A stretch of DNA of 7,351 bases. Origin: Gammaproteobacteria bacterium. Its GTDB lineage: Bacteria > Pseudomonadota > Gammaproteobacteria > DSM-19610. Shown here in pieces: positions 7,019 to 7,351 of this stretch. Under the pieces are notes generated by a model. The model did no database searches. It was not told the origin of the DNA and saw only the letters and a list, made by a program, of their open reading frames with translations. Position 1 is the stretch's first letter. The number at the start of each line of letters is the position of its first letter. The position numbers and the translations under genes are program-made. The stretch covers positions 1 to 7,351 of the forward strand of contig DRQL01000319.1 of assembly GCA_011371465.1 (NCBI GenBank). The letters are read 5' to 3'.

Positions 7019-7186
7019 GATCTCGTAAAGACGGAGCGTCCCGCTCCAGCAGAAAGAAGTACAACCGGGTTTCTGTGTCCTGGTTCACAACCTAGCGGCC
7101 GGGAATCGGACAACTTGATACGGCAAGCGTATCCGAAAGACATTCAATACTCTTGATCCATATTCTTTATAAATCACTTAATTTTT

Positions 7187-7215
7187 TGTATATATTATAT
7201 TTTTTTGCACTTCAA
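7187..7215 (-). promoter_or_regulatory. Possible leftward promoter for the PilZ gene
   Basis: On the minus strand TTGAAG (complement of 7210-7215) and TATACA (complement of 7187-7192) are separated by exactly 17 bases, each matching 4 of 6 sigma70 consensus positions. A perfect TATAAT (complement of 7194-7199) overlaps it but lacks a good -35 box. Such matches arise easily in AT-rich DNA, so the exact element is uncertain. This patch is nevertheless the most promoter-like leftward sequence I found upstream of the PilZ gene. Confidence 0.35.
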
Positions 7216-7272
7216 TCCAGCATTCCATTGTACGCTGGCGGTGCAGTCAGAGGAGTACGGCCAGAATTAAAC

Positions 7273-7301
7273 TTGTACGGTAATCTGCCGTACAGTATAG
7301 T
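7273..7301 (+). promoter_or_regulatory. Sigma70-type rightward promoter
   Basis: TTGTAC (7273-7278) and TATAGT (7296-7301) are separated by 17 bases, matching 4 of 6 and 5 of 6 consensus positions. The expected start of transcription is near 7308, which gives a leader of about 28 bases before the ATG at 7337. The spacer and most of the -35 box are occupied by a perfect inverted repeat, a typical arrangement for repression. Confidence 0.6.
7274..7294. promoter_or_regulatory. Inverted-repeat operator candidate TGTACGG-N7-CCGTACA
   Basis: Perfect 7-base arms separated by TAATCTG (centre-to-centre 14 bases), lying over the -35 box and spacer of the rightward promoter. Half-site-like copies lie nearby: TGTACGC at 7229-7235, AGTACGG at 7254-7260 and TGTACC at 7305-7310. 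The size and placement fit a dimeric repressor such as those of the TetR or GntR families, but I cannot name the regulator. A transcript hairpin is unlikely because the left arm lies upstream of the predicted transcription start. Confidence 0.5.
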
Positions 7302-7336
7302 AGCTGTACCTTGATCATCAACCTGAGCACGAACCC

Positions 7337-7351
7337 ATGGCCGTTTCACGC
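7337..7351 (+). CDS. Start of an unidentified gene, truncated by window end
   Basis: ATG at 7337 opens a frame reading MAVSR before the window ends. Support is positional: it lies about 28 bases after the predicted transcription start of a good promoter, the same frame has a TAG at 7301-7303, and no other ATG, GTG or TTG lies between. The Shine-Dalgarno is poor (GAG at 7325-7327). Five residues are too few to identify a product. An autoregulated repressor would fit the operator layout, but that is a guess. Confidence 0.45.

Larger units (their letters stand above)
6901..7336. other. Non-coding intergenic region with hairpins and two opposing promoters
   Basis: No convincing gene is found in these 436 bases on either strand. 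The left part (6930-7135) is GC-balanced and holds six short perfect inverted repeats: CTTCG/CGAAG (6933-6949), GGAACA/TGTTCC (6956-6972), GCGTC/GACGC (6980-6994), CAAGG/CCTTG (6998-7011), GGAGCG/CGCTCC (7033-7047) and GATACG/CGTATC (7117-7133). The middle (7141-7210) is only 20% GC (14 of 70 bases), with runs of T and alternating TA. The right part (7211-7336) carries a promoter with an inverted-repeat operator and several GTAC-centred motifs. If the leftward promoter at 7187-7215 is the one used, the PilZ mRNA would have a 5' leader of about 280 bases containing all six hairpins. Confidence 0.6.

Noticed and set aside
6961..7020. 19-codon + strand open frame ending in the T-tract of the terminator-like stem, resembling a leader peptide
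   Set aside because: It has no repeated regulatory codons, a poor ribosome binding site and no gene immediately downstream to attenuate.
6960..7080. Possible cyclic-di-GMP (GEMM) riboswitch in the PilZ leader
   Set aside because: A GACGCAGGGACCGG string on the minus strand loosely recalls the GEMM core, but the paired conserved segments are absent or in the wrong order.
7171..7190. IHF-like site in the AT-rich island
   Set aside because: The best match to WATCAANNNNTTR has two core mismatches, which is expected by chance in such AT-rich DNA.
1..7351. CRISPR array, tRNA, rRNA, transposase, phage or defence genes
   Set aside because: No regularly spaced direct repeats, no tRNA-like cloverleaf and no coding region of those types was seen on either strand.

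Overview
The window reads as a chromosomal segment of a GC-rich (roughly 60-65% GC by eye) proteobacterium, most likely a gammaproteobacterium. The reasons are a FadE-type acyl-CoA dehydrogenase with the long C-terminal extension, the FadI/FadJ style of thiolase and multifunctional enzyme, and a CCGTCATTGCGAG...CTCGCAATGACGG palindromic repeat of a kind I recall from many proteobacterial genomes. No species can be assigned from the sequence alone.

Positions 1-6332 (+ strand) hold a compact four-gene fatty-acid beta-oxidation operon: the 3' part of fadE (acyl-CoA dehydrogenase), a fadI-like 3-ketoacyl-CoA thiolase, a fadJ-like enoyl-CoA hydratase/3-hydroxyacyl-CoA dehydrogenase, and an AMP-forming long-chain acyl-CoA synthetase of the FAA1/FadD15 type. 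The junctions are tight: a 49-bp overlap, a 1-base TGATG overlap and a 5-base gap. Together the enzymes activate a fatty acid and carry it through one full turn of the spiral to acetyl-CoA plus a shortened acyl-CoA. Electron-transfer flavoprotein, the FadL transporter and auxiliary isomerases/reductases are not in the window.

Positions 6333-6498 lie between the operon and a convergent gene. The stretch is built as a nested, imperfect inverted repeat whose inner part (6368-6456) is the palindromic repeat and whose outer arms include both genes' stop codons. The convergent gene (6900-6499, - strand) encodes a small stand-alone PilZ-domain protein, a probable cyclic-di-GMP receptor.

Positions 6901-7336 are non-coding. 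They hold a run of short perfect hairpins, a stem plus T-tract resembling an intrinsic terminator on the + strand (6998-7018), a very AT-rich patch (7141-7210, 20% GC) with a possible leftward promoter for the PilZ gene, and a good sigma70-type rightward promoter (TTGTAC-N17-TATAGT, 7273-7301) whose spacer and -35 carry a perfect TGTACGG/CCGTACA inverted repeat. That promoter points at an ATG at 7337, the probable start of another gene cut off by the window end. The coding part is conventional metabolism; the less ordinary signals are all in the two intergenic regions.
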